NCBI GenBank assembly: GCA_023143375.1
Contig: JAGLHQ010000098.1
Coordinates: forward strand, 1-37,293
Reading direction: 5' to 3'
Origin: Planctomycetota bacterium
Lineage (GTDB): Bacteria > Planctomycetota > Phycisphaerae > Sedimentisphaerales > Anaerohalosphaeraceae
Length of the DNA stretch: 37,293 bases
Part shown: piece by piece, positions 18,378 to 27,100 of the stretch
How positions within the stretch are numbered: position 1 is the stretch's first letter
Layout of the letters: the number at the start of each line of letters is the position of its first letter
Position numbers and translations under genes: made by a program
The notes under the pieces: generated by a model
Seen by the model: only the letters and a program-made list of their open reading frames with translations
What the model was told of the DNA's origin: nothing
The model's database searches: none

Positions 18378-18856
18378 CTACGATATTCTTTCATGCTTCT
18401 CGCAACATCTCGTCTCTGCTGGTCCTTCTGGAGCTTTGCTCGTTTGTCGTATTGTCGTTTACCGCGGGCCAGTGCGATCTCGATCTTCGCAAGTCCCCTG
18501 TCATTAAAGTATATCCGCAGCGGCACCAGTGTAAAGCCTCTTTGCTGGAGTTTTACGGTGATCTTATTGATCTGCTGTTTATGCAGCAGCAGCTTGCGGT
18601 TCCGCGTTGGCTCGTGATTATTACCGCTGGCCTCTGCATACTGAGCGATAGAGCACCCCACCAGCCAGCACTCACCGTCGATTATCCGCGCGTACGAACC
18701 TTCAAGGTCCGCCAAGCCCATGCGGACGCTCTTGACCTCGGTGCCGACCAGAGACAGACCCGCTTCGACCTTCTCAACGAGCTCGAAGTTATGATAAGCC
18801 TTGCGGTTCTTGATCTGAACCGACGTATAACCCTTTTTTCCACTACTTTTAGACAT
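18374..18856 (-). CDS. smpB: SsrA-binding protein SmpB
   Basis: A 160-residue partner of tmRNA in rescue of stalled ribosomes. Family segments are NRKAYHNFELVEKVEAGLSL, GTEVKSVR, LADLEGSYARI, NNHEPTRNRKLLLH and the C-terminal basic tail after ALARGKRQYDKR. The start is ATG at 18856 (MSKSSGKKGY); a longer frame begins upstream of the promoter and is not used. No ribosome site is seen, but TGCTATTAT ends six bases before the ATG, so the mRNA is probably leaderless. No tmRNA gene was found in the window. Confidence 0.95.
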   Translation of the reverse strand: MSKSSGKKGYTSVQIKNRKAYHNFELVEKVEAGLSLVGTEVKSVRMGLADLEGSYARIIDGECWLVGCSIAQYAEASGNNHEPTRNRKLLLHKQQINKITVKLQQRGFTLVPLRIYFNDRGLAKIEIALARGKRQYDKRAKLQKDQQRRDVARSMKEYRR

Positions 18857-18862
18857 ACCACA

Positions 18863-18871
18863 ATAATAGCA
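18863..18871 (-). promoter_or_regulatory. Extended -10 promoter giving a leaderless smpB mRNA
   Basis: On the minus strand TGC-TATTAT is followed by TGTGGT and then ATG. A transcript starting the usual 7 bases after the hexamer would begin at the A of the start codon. The DUF2442 gene has the same arrangement (20100-20108). Confidence 0.6.
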
Positions 18872-18908
18872 CAAAACCCCCAAAATGCAATACCGGCAAA
18901 ATTACCCG

Positions 18909-19718
18909 CTATTGTCTTCCATCGTCCAGCCAGTCGCCCGCCATCTTTGCAAGGTCCGCCACGTTGACCACGCAGTCCCCAGTTAGATCGCTATCCGGCT
19001 GAAAAGCACAGTCCGGCGGAACAGTCCCATCATACAAAACGATCTGCGGATAGGATTCGCCAAGGCCTATAGTGAAAGGCGTTCCATCATTCCAGAAACC
19101 TGTAACTTCACCAACGCCATAAATACCGCCGTATGGCTTTGCTTCAAGACCTGTACCAATAATGTTAAATTTCGGTTTCGGCAAAAATTCCGAATAAATG
19201 TTAATACTTGCGTTAATGATACCACCAGATAAATTCACCCGCACATTGCCTATCCCTAGAATCTGCTCCTGAAAGACTCCGCCTGATATATTTACTATAC
19301 AGTTATTACGCAACCAACAATTGGTAATAGCAGCATTACCGGAAACATTAACTACGCTTGAATCATATGGAAGCAGGTAAGAAATTGTTGTGTTTCCTGA
19401 TATATTTGCAGAGCTTTGCATGTACAAGCCTAACTGTTGAATAATATTGCCTCCGATTATATTCGGATCGCTCGTGTCATATGCAGCGAACAAAGTCACA
19501 TCCCCGCCGCTCATATTGAATGCGCTGTCGTCCATCGTGATAACTTTATTAACCGTCCCGCCGGTCATGGTAACAACCGTATCATCGCCTTTAACAACAA
19601 CGGTGTCATAAGTATCCGATGCCGATATGGTCGCATCACTTTCAAATATAGTAACGGCTGCGTGCAGAGTTTGAACCGAAACCAATATGATCATTGCAAC
19701 AAGAATTGTTTTCTTCAT
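18909..19718 (-). CDS. Secreted repeat protein with C-terminal dockerin-like segment
   Basis: A 269-residue exported protein. The signal peptide is MKKTILVAMIILVSVQTLHA. The body is made of short beta-strand repeats with NISGN, NVSGN and MSGG units (about residues 35-165), the pattern of a small beta-solenoid. The C-terminus, DLTGDCVVNVADLAKMAGDW, carries one dockerin-like calcium-loop helix (D-x-T-G-D-x-x-V-N-x-x-D), common at the ends of planctomycete extracellular proteins. Function unknown; surface attachment through the dockerin-like end is inference. ATG at 19718 has AGAAGGG upstream. It stands alone between smpB and the DUF2442 gene. Confidence 0.85.
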   Translation of the reverse strand: MKKTILVAMIILVSVQTLHAAVTIFESDATISASDTYDTVVVKGDDTVVTMTGGTVNKVITMDDSAFNMSGGDVTLFAAYDTSDPNIIGGNIIQQLGLYMQSSANISGNTTISYLLPYDSSVVNVSGNAAITNCWLRNNCIVNISGGVFQEQILGIGNVRVNLSGGIINASINIYSEFLPKPKFNIIGTGLEAKPYGGIYGVGEVTGFWNDGTPFTIGLGESYPQIVLYDGTVPPDCAFQPDSDLTGDCVVNVADLAKMAGDWLDDGRQ

Positions 19719-19826
19719 AATTGTACCCTTCTCTGATCGAGGAATAACTGATTTAAAGTTATCTACGGAATGACCATCATATTACACTGGGTACCATTTT
19801 TCAAGCAAAAAACCGGCTACAAACAG

Positions 19827-20093
19827 TTATTTTTTATCATTGAAGACAAGCGGATATTTGTCCGGCTGTTGGAGTATTTCGAGTGACAGATCGATGTCCA
19901 GGCTCGGCCAATGCAGGTGATGGTTGTGTATGACTTCTAATTCTGTTATCTCGGAAATTCTCGCATCTTTGAACCATGGATATTTCTCGAACGACAGAAA
20001 ATATTCGCTGTCATCTATCAACACCCAGAACCCGTGCTGTGAGATATTAGTAACCTCAACTTCCGAGATGGTTTTTCCATGCTTTTTAACCAT
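19827..20093 (-). CDS. DUF2442 protein
   Basis: An 88-residue protein. The family core is visible: FEKYPWFKDARISEITELEV followed by HLHWPSLDIDLSLEIL. Many DUF2442 genes sit beside DUF4160 genes as putative toxin-antitoxin-like pairs; no partner is present here, so the gene is solitary. The chosen start is ATG at 20093 (MVKKHGK), because the promoter hexamer TATAAT ends six bases before it and no ribosome site exists. An in-frame ATG eight codons upstream would overlap that promoter. Confidence 0.85.
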   Translation of the reverse strand: MVKKHGKTISEVEVTNISQHGFWVLIDDSEYFLSFEKYPWFKDARISEITELEVIHNHHLHWPSLDIDLSLEILQQPDKYPLVFNDKK

Positions 20094-20099
20094 ACAAGC

Positions 20100-20108
20100 A
20101 TTATAGCA
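20100..20108 (-). promoter_or_regulatory. Extended -10 promoter giving a leaderless DUF2442 mRNA
   Basis: On the minus strand TGC-TATAAT is followed by GCTTGT and ATG, the same spacing as at smpB (18863-18871). A weak TTTTCA lies 18 bases upstream as a possible -35. Confidence 0.62.
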
Positions 20109-20117
20109 TAAATTCAT

Positions 20118-20227
20118 AATTTATGAAAATCTGTGAAATCAGTGTAATCAGTGTAATCAGTGGATAGCAATTCGTGACGATTCGTGGCTGAATTCATAAT
20201 TCGTAATTCATAATTTGTAATTAAAAT
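20118..20227. repeat. Degenerate short repeats
   Basis: GTGTAATCA is repeated at about 20143-20160, followed by TTCGTGACGATTCGTGG and three versions of AATTCATAATT/AATTCGTAATT. They resemble the CACGAATC-type tracts at 2610 and 18356. No gene is seen. Confidence 0.4.
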
Positions 20228-20560
20228 CTACCCCAACAGCCGTTGATGAACAAACGCACCGATCGCCCACACTGCAAAGCTGCTTACCAGCGTAACCGGC
20301 AGATTAAGCCTGCTGCGAAAGCAGAATAACGCAGTCACGAAAAACGGCACGCTCGGCACGATCCCCCACAGGGCACCTTTTGTAAAGCTCGTCATCGTAG
20401 CAACGTCGCCGGAATTATCAAGAAACACCCACACCATAATAAGCGCCCCCGTAAGCGGCATCACACCGATAAGACCCGCCAGAGACGGCATCTTTTTAGC
20501 GATTTGCGTACAAACCAAAATCACACACAAGCTTATCACAACCTTGACCACAAAACGCAT
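20228..20560 (-). CDS. DUF3147-like small membrane protein
   Basis: A 110-residue protein with about four transmembrane segments: VVKVVISLCVILVC, LIGVMPLTGALIMVWVF, ALWGIVPSVPFFVTALFCF and PVTLVSSFAVWAIGAF. The order, and the MPLTGALIMVW segment followed by a short DNSGD loop, resemble DUF3147 proteins, which have no established function. ATG at 20560 is preferred because AAGGAG precedes it; the longer frame upstream (to 20635) has no such site and no conserved content. Confidence 0.75.
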   Translation of the reverse strand: MRFVVKVVISLCVILVCTQIAKKMPSLAGLIGVMPLTGALIMVWVFLDNSGDVATMTSFTKGALWGIVPSVPFFVTALFCFRSRLNLPVTLVSSFAVWAIGAFVHQRLLG

Positions 20561-21081
20561 AATGCTCTCTCCTTCCAGCTTTCTGAACCGTACTATTTGA
20601 AAACACCTGTTACACATTACAAGCCAACGGATCACGATCTTATCACCCTACCTGTCACGGCATAGCTTAAGCGAAGCCGGAAAGGGTGCTCATGACATCT
20701 CCCGTATCTTAAAAATAGTAAAACCGGAAAACAGCTTAAACCATTTGCGGCCGACTGAAAAGAAATTATAAAGGAAAACATAGCCCGCCGATTTGTGCGG
20801 TGCGAAACAACTATTGATGACTCGCTAGTTAAATATCCCGAAAAAACGTCATAAGCCCTTACTACAAAGGGTTTTCAGCTTTTAACTTGGTAATCAATGC
20901 GTAAACTGTACCAAATCTCAACTGCCGCAAAATGTGGATAACATGTTCAAAACTTTTCCGTCATAAGGAAAAATACTACGCGACGGCTGCATAAGATGTT
21001 ATACATCCTGTATGAAAATTACTTAAAAACATCCTCCAATATACCCTATCCAAAACAAACGTCCCATAACCTCCCGACTAG
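20561..21081. other. Non-coding stretch
   Basis: About 520 bases without a convincing gene. A small stem-loop is GCCCTT-ACTACA-AAGGGTT at about 20857-20874. One perfect DnaA-box-like TGTGGATAA is at 20933-20941. An ORF of 72 codons from 20996 has no recognisable content and runs out of frame with the better relic at 21082-21279. Confidence 0.4.
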
Positions 21082-21279
21082 AAAAGAGTTACATATGAAA
21101 CCAAAATCTCCTGGATTTACATACCAGTCGGTCGGTTTGTTTACCCCAAAGCCGCAACAGGGAAAACCCTACATCCGGGAACTACCTGGCGCGATTATCA
21201 CTTGTCGTGGATAACTTTTCAAACCAAAGATGACAAAACCGCCAATATCAAGCGATTCATAAAGCATTCAGAGGTCTAA
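21082..21279 (+). pseudogene. Possible gene relic without a start codon
   Basis: An open frame of 65 codons begins right after a TAG and has no ATG, GTG or TTG early in it. Its translation looks protein-like: KISWIYIPVGRFVYPKAATG, then TTWRDYHLSWITFQTKDDKT, then ANIKRFIKHSEV and a stop. I do not recognise the family. It lies three bases from the end of the convergent thiE gene. It could be the 3' end of a decayed gene or chance. Confidence 0.3.
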
Positions 21280-21281
21280 GG

Positions 21282-22337
21282 TTAGGAATGATTAATAATT
21301 GCGTTTTTAAGGCGACTGCACGCATCTGCCGGATCATCGGAGCCGCAAACCCACGAACAAACCGCCACTGATCTTACGCCGAGTTCGAGAATTGTACCGA
21401 TGTTTTCAACGGTAATTCCCCCGATAGCGAGATGATTAATACCACTATCTGCCAGCAGCTCAACGGCTCGGCGCAGATACTCCGGGCCGGCGATGTCGAT
21501 GTTGGGTTTGGTAGGTGTTGCGAAAACCGGACCTAAGGCAACATAGCCGGGCCCCGTCGCGATCGCCGCTTCCAACTGTTCGAGGTTATGAGTGCTCACG
21601 CCGATGATCAACGGCCTGTGCTGGATCGCGCGCACATCATCGACAGCGAGATCGTCCTGGCCCAGATGTACGCCGTCGGCGCCAGCCAGGATCGCAACGT
21701 CCGGGCGATCATTGATAATGCTTATGACATCAGACGTGGCACAGGCAATCACAAACTCACCTGCCAAAGCGAGCAGGCGTTTGTCGGTTATGTTTTTGGC
21801 GCGTAGCTGAACGCAGTCGGCTCCGGCGGCGGCGCAGGCATTTACCAGCGATACAACATCTTCGCTTTGCGTTGCATCGTTTGCGTTAATAAGTACATAA
21901 AGGCTTACAGAGGCGAATCTTGCCGATGTGTTGTCAAACGCCAAAACGTCCTTCTCAAGCGTGTAGGCCTCGAATCTAAGCCTTTCAAACTCATGGTAGG
22001 CTTTGCTGCTTATCGGAGAAACGGTTTCAGCGAGAACTCGCAGAGCTTCTGTGATGCGTTTGGCACCTGCGATAAATCCTTCGCGCAAGTCGGCGCGTTT
22101 TAGCTGGTCGGCGACTTGCAATCCCTGGCCTACATCGGATTCGGCGTCGCGTGCGGCGACGAGATTATCGATGCCTAACTCGCTCACAGCCGAGGAGATA
22201 CGATGCCGGATCTGCTTTGCTCGCGAGCTTAGGGGCTTGCTGCTCAGCGCGAAACGGCAGTACTCTTCCATGACGCGTGCAGCCTCGCGGGCGCGGTTGA
22301 AGTTGGCATCTATTATCCTGTAAACAGCTCTTTGCAT
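21282..22337 (-). CDS. thiE: Thiamine-phosphate synthase with an N-terminal extra domain
   Basis: A 351-residue protein in two parts. The C-terminal part (from about residue 147) is the ThiE TIM barrel that joins HMP-pyrophosphate and thiazole phosphate: GADCVQLRAKN, INDRPDVAILAGADGVHLGQDDL, GVSTHN, YVALGPVFATPTKP and AIGGIT. The N-terminal part (about 1-140, RIIDANFNRAREAARVMEEYCRF...) matches the helical extension of the long cyanobacterial and planctomycete ThiE proteins. ATG at 22337 starts at the conserved domain edge; an in-frame TTG at 22373 is an alternative. Neither has a clear ribosome site; GATAAT lies nine bases before the ATG, so a very short leader is possible. No THI-box riboswitch was seen upstream. 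Confidence 0.93.
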   Translation of the reverse strand: MQRAVYRIIDANFNRAREAARVMEEYCRFALSSKPLSSRAKQIRHRISSAVSELGIDNLVAARDAESDVGQGLQVADQLKRADLREGFIAGAKRITEALRVLAETVSPISSKAYHEFERLRFEAYTLEKDVLAFDNTSARFASVSLYVLINANDATQSEDVVSLVNACAAAGADCVQLRAKNITDKRLLALAGEFVIACATSDVISIINDRPDVAILAGADGVHLGQDDLAVDDVRAIQHRPLIIGVSTHNLEQLEAAIATGPGYVALGPVFATPTKPNIDIAGPEYLRRAVELLADSGINHLAIGGITVENIGTILELGVRSVAVCSWVCGSDDPADACSRLKNAIINHS

Positions 22338-22396
22338 GCGGTGAAGATTATCCGATTTTGAAGTGATAATCAATAGCGCATTTCAAAAGGGATATC

Positions 22397-22551
22397 GGGC
22401 GCAACTGAAGGGACCGGGTCCCCCTTTTTTATAAAATGGGCAAGATAGATACTCACACGTATTTTTCTGGCCTTCCTCTTTTCTTTTTTTCCAGGCGCAA
22501 TCAAGGGAAACCGGGTTCCCTTTTTGGTATAATAGGCAATTTAGAGACTCG
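22397..22551. repeat. Two tandem hairpin repeats upstream of thiE
   Basis: Two related units of about 58 bases start at 22397 and 22492. Both contain GGCGCAA, an inverted repeat and a T run, then ATAAWATRGGCAA and AGAKACTC. The stems differ but pairing is kept: GGGACC/GGTCCC at 22410-22422 and AAGGGAA/TTCCCTT at 22503-22522. On the plus strand each hairpin is followed by T5-T6, so both look like intrinsic terminators, although no plus-strand gene ends here. A minus-strand frame of 73 codons covers both units and shows paired Cys motifs, but this follows from the repeat. Confidence 0.6.
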
Positions 22552-22606
22552 GTTATCAGCTTTCGTCTGGTTTTAAAAAAAAATGTTAAATTTCTACAAA
22601 ACATAT

Positions 22607-22634
22607 TTGACTTGTTATTTATATAGTGTATAAT
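22607..22634 (+). promoter_or_regulatory. Strong orphan sigma-70-type promoter
   Basis: TTGACT (22607-22612), a 16-base spacer and TATAAT (22629-22634). The predicted start near 22641 coincides with a 5' hairpin GACTTA-AGA-TAAGTC (22641-22655). The next plus-strand gene begins only at 24155, so this promoter either drives an RNA gene or gives the protease gene a 1.5-kb leader. Confidence 0.65.
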
Positions 22635-22817
22635 ATATATGACTTAAGATAAGTCAGCATCAACCCAGCAGGGTCAGGATTCAGATCAAGAGATCACGTT
22701 CAGGCAGCAGCCACAGAAATAATCAGTGCCGGCAAAGCCGGACTCCACGCAGTTAAGAAAAGGGGGACAAATAAACAAAGTAATCAAAATTGAATATTGA
22801 AATTGCAAACAGCGCAC

Positions 22818-22850
22818 AAAAAAAGAGCCGGCCTCCTCCGGCCCGGCTCT
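22818..22850 (-). terminator. Intrinsic terminator on the minus strand
   Basis: Read on the minus strand, GAGCCGG and CCGGCTC form a 7-bp GC stem (22825-22831 with 22843-22849) followed by seven T (22818-22824). No annotated minus-strand gene ends here, which points to an unrecognised minus-strand transcript starting somewhere in 22860-24150. Confidence 0.65.
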
Positions 22851-23110
22851 ACTTACACCCTGGCGAGATTGATATCCGTATAGTTCAAGATTTTATCACA
22901 TCTGCGCCAAGAGAGTACTTTATACAATAGCACCATCTATAGGCATGTGATTCATTGAGCAACGGCTATGCCATTTTGCGTGAAATAAATACGATTTTGA
23001 GAAGCTGGTCATAAGTGCCTTGTTTGAAAATTGTTACAAGATCGCTGCATTATTAAAATATATTCCTGAAATGTTAAAGGATTCGGCTATGTTTCGAAAA
23101 TACAACGAAT

Positions 23111-23133
23111 ACCGAAGTTAAGTGTTCGGTTTT
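23111..23133 (+). terminator. Terminator-like hairpin on the plus strand
   Basis: ACCGAA (23111-23116) pairs with TTCGGT (23125-23130), followed by TTT. It would end a transcript of about 490 bases from the orphan promoter at 22607. The stem is short. Confidence 0.4.
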
Positions 23134-23194
23134 AGCGTTCTTATCGGACGTAAGGCTCTGAAATCGGTTGTATTTGTACCGATGTTTATAAAAC

Positions 23195-23217
23195 GCAACG
23201 TCCTTTAGGGGCGTTGC
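23195..23217. repeat. Palindrome GCAACGTCC-TTTA-GGGGCGTTGC
   Basis: A near-perfect stem with a TTTA centre, of the same design as 698-713 and 5264-5284. Confidence 0.5.
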
Positions 23218-23635
23218 TTAAATTGTAATTTAAATCAAAATCAAATATTGAAAATTTGGGTGAAAATGAAATAAGTGCGTTCCGAGCCGATCATGGAGAG
23301 GCGGTGGGTCTGGAAAACGGCTGTGATGGGGCCGTGAGGGCCGAAAAAAGGCTGGAAGTGGTAAAGAGGAGTCGTTTTATTGCGGGAAAAATAACAGAAA
23401 GAACTTACGAAAAAACGTGTTTTTTATGACAAAAAAACACAAAAAAATACAAATGCGCGCACCATAGCGCACCACAGCTACACAAAAGCACACTTTTTGA
23501 AAAAAACCTGAGTAGGAAAAAACTCTTAATAGTGGGTTGTTGGGCTGGAAACGCTAATTGGTGCTTGGGGGTCGGGAAAGTTAGTCGATTTAAAAGATAT
23601 TATTCACTATGAAGGCATGAAGGACATAAAGAAAA

Positions 23636-23860
23636 TCTAAAAGATAAAAGCATTTTTTTAGACAGGATAACAGGACAAGAAAAGGATCTTAAAGAAAGGT
23701 TAAAAGATAAAAACAGGTTTTCAGATAGGATCAATTCAATTTGTTATTTATTAATGACTATTTATTATTGGCGTTGAACCGCTTCGCGGGGCTAGTTAAA
23801 AAGAGAAAAAAACTGATTCACCACGAAGGACACGAAGATCACGAAGAAAAGAAAGGGAAT
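23636..23860. repeat. Degenerate intergenic repeats
   Basis: AAAAGATAAAAGCA...AGACAGGATAAC at 23638-23670 recurs as AAAAGATAAAAACA...AGATAGGATCAA at 23702-23734. GACAGGATAACAGGA resembles the subterminal tracts of the element at 545-933. TTCACCACGAAGGACACGAAG follows at 23817-23840, a tract type often seen between genes in bacteria. Confidence 0.45.
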
Positions 23861-24140
23861 TCCAACTTGCGGCTGGATTAAAAGGTTATTTTTGCCACCG
23901 AGGACAAGAGAAAAAGAGAGAGAAAAAAGGGGAAAGAAAGAAAAAAAGCTGTAACGGGCTTGAGTCAGAAAGAATATCCTAAGTGTTAATATTTGGACTG
24001 GTTAAACTTACTGATTTTTGCATAATAAGCGCCTTTTTACTATTTTTGTCTTGATTTATTATTCGTATATTTTACATTCGTGCCGCAGGAGAAAAAGCTG
24101 ATGAAGAGATCATCAGAACACGTTTCTATTTTTTTATCTT

Positions 24141-24147
24141 AAGGAGG
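24141..24147 (+). promoter_or_regulatory. Consensus ribosome-binding site AAGGAGG
   Basis: The only perfect AAGGAGG noted in front of a gene in this window, seven bases before ATG 24155. It supports that codon as start although the apparent signal peptide begins 39 codons later. Confidence 0.7.
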
Positions 24148-24154
24148 TATCACC

Positions 24155-27100
24155 ATGTTAAGAAAGAGATGTATTGCACTAATGTTAATTGAGGTTCTGT
24201 GCATGTTGAGGACAACGGTAATGAAAGGGTTTCATCGAAACACAGTTTTTTATTCCAAGGGAAGAAGTGCAATGTCCAATCGTAGTGTTTGTTTCATTAT
24301 ATTTTGTTTGTTATTGGCGAATGTAACATTTGCTAAAGGGATTGCCCCTAAAGAGGTATCTTCAGATAACAAAATAATACTGGATTACGAATTTGAGGCG
24401 CCATCAACTTCCAAAGATGTACAGTATGACATAGTTGGCATCGATGGTTTGGCAGATTTTTCTAAGGTAGGGGCACCAGTAGTGCCGGTACAAAATGCAA
24501 CTATTCTGATCCCTTACGGCAAGAAGGTTTCGAAAATCGAAGCAGTGGCATCGGAGTCTGTGAACCTGGACGGTTCATATTTGCTTCGTCCAGGGCAAAA
24601 ACCTGTTCCTCGTTCTTTAATTGCCGAGGCAGTACCAACAAAGCCCGATCCAAAGTACTATAGCAGTAAGCAAGCCTGGCCGGGCAAATATATTAAAAAG
24701 GTAACCACACAGAATCAAAGAGGCTATAAATTACTTATTCTGAATCTCTTTCCTGTTCAGTATGTTCCATCCGAAGGCAAAGTTTCTTATATAAGAAAAC
24801 TAAAGCTTGAGATAACTTTGTCAGAAAGTGACAAGAAGGCTATTTTGAGGCCAGATGGCAAAACAAAAAAAATAATTAAAAGCAAGATCGACAACCCTTC
24901 TTCTGTTAGCAGCTATGAATCTGAAGAAATCGGAAGTTCAGATCAGTCAGGACTGATTCTCGAGGATGTTCAGAGGTCAGGGAAAAGCATTGCTGCAAAC
25001 AAATCGCTACGTGTAGCCAGGAACAAAGCAGGTTTTTTGAAGCATGTTGGCGCTCCGTCAGGTACACAAATTCATGTACGTGATAGCGAGAAGTATAACC
25101 CCGAACAGATTGCGGATAATTTTTTGGAGCAGCAGAAAAAACTTTTTGTAAAAGACAGTTCTAATGTGGCTTTTAAAAAGAAGCGTGTTAAAACTATTCC
25201 CGGTCGTAAAACCAGAACACATGTTCGTTATCAGCAGACCTATGCCGGTATAGAAGTTTTTAACGGCGAACTTATCGTACATGTTAATGACACAAAGGGT
25301 ATTTCTGCAGTATTTAGTGACATAATGGTCGATACGGATATACTCGATAATGGAGAGGTTTCCGTTAATCCTACTCTTGATCGATTGACAGCACGTGAAA
25401 ATGCTGTTGAGTGGCTGAGTTCGCAGAATGAGGGACTTGAAATACAAGCGTCAGAGGCAACCCTTATGGTCTTTGATCCATCCGTTGTAGACCAGAAGGG
25501 GGATGTTCGGTTGGTATGGAAAATTGAAGTTGGCAATGTCGGCGTTCCTAAAGTGAAAGAAATCGCTCTTGTGGATGCACATACGGGCAGCATTGCATTT
25601 CATTATTCCCTGATATACGGGTTAGTGGACCGAGAAATTTACGATTACAGCAACGGTTCTTCTCTCGAACGTTCCGAAGGCGATCCGGTTTCCGGAATAC
25701 CAGCAGTTGACAACGTATACGATTATATCGGTGATACTTATGATTTTTATTTGTCCTATCACGGTCGAGAAGGTTACGACGACCTCGACTCCACGGTGAA
25801 AGCTTATGTTAAAGTTGATTTTGACAATGCTATGTGGAGCGGCAATTCGATGTACGTCGGTGTCGGTAACGATATAGATGACATTGTAGCCCATGAGTTT
25901 ACGCATGGTGTAACTGCCAGCGAATCGGGATTGATCTATAGCAATCAGTCTGGCGCTATTAACGAATCTTTTTCCGATATATGGGGAGAGTTCGTCGACC
26001 TTACCAACAATGCAGGTGATGACTCGGCGGGTGTTCGTTGGCGACTTTTTGAAGACTGGTATTGCTGGGGCGATCCGGACTGGGGCGAATATCCGAATTG
26101 CAGAATATGGAGAAGGATGGACTTCCCGGAAGAGGTGTTTGCCGATAGCAGTTACGGTTATACAGACGATATAGGACGACACCCCGATCGGTTCCTTAGC
26201 CCTTATTATTATTTTGGTACATCTGACGGAGGGGGAGTTCACCATAACAGTTCTGTAGGTAATAAACTATGTTACTTGCTAACCGACGGTGATACCTTTA
26301 ACGGTTATACGATCTCTCCGATGGGTATAGCAACAGTTGCCGACCTTTTCTATGAATGTCAAACTAATTCGCTGACATCATCGAGCAATTATTTCGATCT
26401 CGGAAATGACCTAGTTCAGGCTGCTATCGATCTTGATTTGACTCGGGCCCAAATTGACAATGTCAAAAAAGCTTGTCGTTCGGTTGAGATTTATTTTGAT
26501 CCCGATAGTGATGACCTGAGCATGAGGTATGCAGTTATTACCAGTGCTGCTTTAGCAGATATGGACAACATGCAAGACCCTAATTACAGTTTCCAGGCTT
26601 TATGCGATAGCAAAAGAGCTCGCGGTATTAGTGCGGGAATAATTACTACCGAATGGATATATTCAAATTACACCGGTCAGGATTCACAGGAAAAGATTCG
26701 GAATTTCATAAGTGATGCCTATGAGAACTGGGGGCTTGAGTTTGTGTTACTTGGTGGAGATAAAGGGATCATTCCGCCTCGTATGTTCTATCCCGGCGGT
26801 TTGTATTGGGGTGGCGGAATAGCATCTGATATGTATTACGGTTGCCTTGACGGTTCTTTTGATTCCAGCGGTAATGGTAAATATGGCGAAGTTGGCGATG
26901 GGGCGGATTTCGGTAGTGATAGCGAGGTTGACCTTATTGCTGAAGTATATATAGGCCGTGCATCTGCTGAAGATCCTAACGAAGTTAATAATTTTGTAAG
27001 AAAAACACTTGCATACGAGTCGACAGATGACGACTACCTGAACAATGCCCTTAGCTCTTCAGAAACTCTTACTCCAGGGTCAGATCCCTACTGGTGCAAA

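Larger units (their letters stand above)
22641..24140. other. Long gene-poor region
   Basis: About 1.5 kb, AT-rich, without a convincing protein gene, tRNA or rRNA. It holds a 5' hairpin at the orphan promoter, a minus-strand terminator (22818-22850), a plus-strand terminator-like hairpin (23111-23133), a palindrome (23195-23217), a purine-rich tract (23880-23950) and degenerate ACAGGATAACAGGA- and CACGAAGGACACGAAG-type repeats (23636-23860). A 46-codon open frame at 22984-23121 is too weak to call. Confidence 0.5.

Noticed and set aside
20933-21214. Two DnaA-box-like sites (TGTGGATAA and CGTGGATAA), possible replication origin
   Set aside because: Only two sites 270 bases apart, one imperfect, and no dnaA, dnaN or gidA-type gene nearby.
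20996-21214. 72-codon plus-strand frame
   Set aside because: No recognisable content, poor ribosome site, and it conflicts with the more protein-like frame at 21082-21279.
17587-21281. tmRNA gene near smpB
   Set aside because: No tmRNA 5' GGGG...GGTTTCGAC or 3' TTCGA...CCA ends were seen.
22338-22600. TPP riboswitch upstream of thiE
   Set aside because: The conserved CTGAGA and ACCTGATCTGG segments were not found on the minus strand.
22383-22604. 73-codon minus-strand frame with two CxxYxKGxP...CA motifs
   Set aside because: The repetition follows from the tandem hairpin units, whose changes keep base pairing rather than protein sequence; no ribosome site.
22661-22715. GGGTCAGG ... GGCAGCAGCC resembling part of the SRP RNA core
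   Set aside because: The GGAA-type tetraloop and the short spacing between the two strands are missing; about 20 extra bases with their own GATC hairpin intervene.
22984-23121. 46-codon open frame (DFEKLVISALFENCYKIAAL...)
   Set aside because: No ATG at its beginning, no ribosome site, and the terminator-like hairpin overlaps its end; likely chance in AT-rich DNA.
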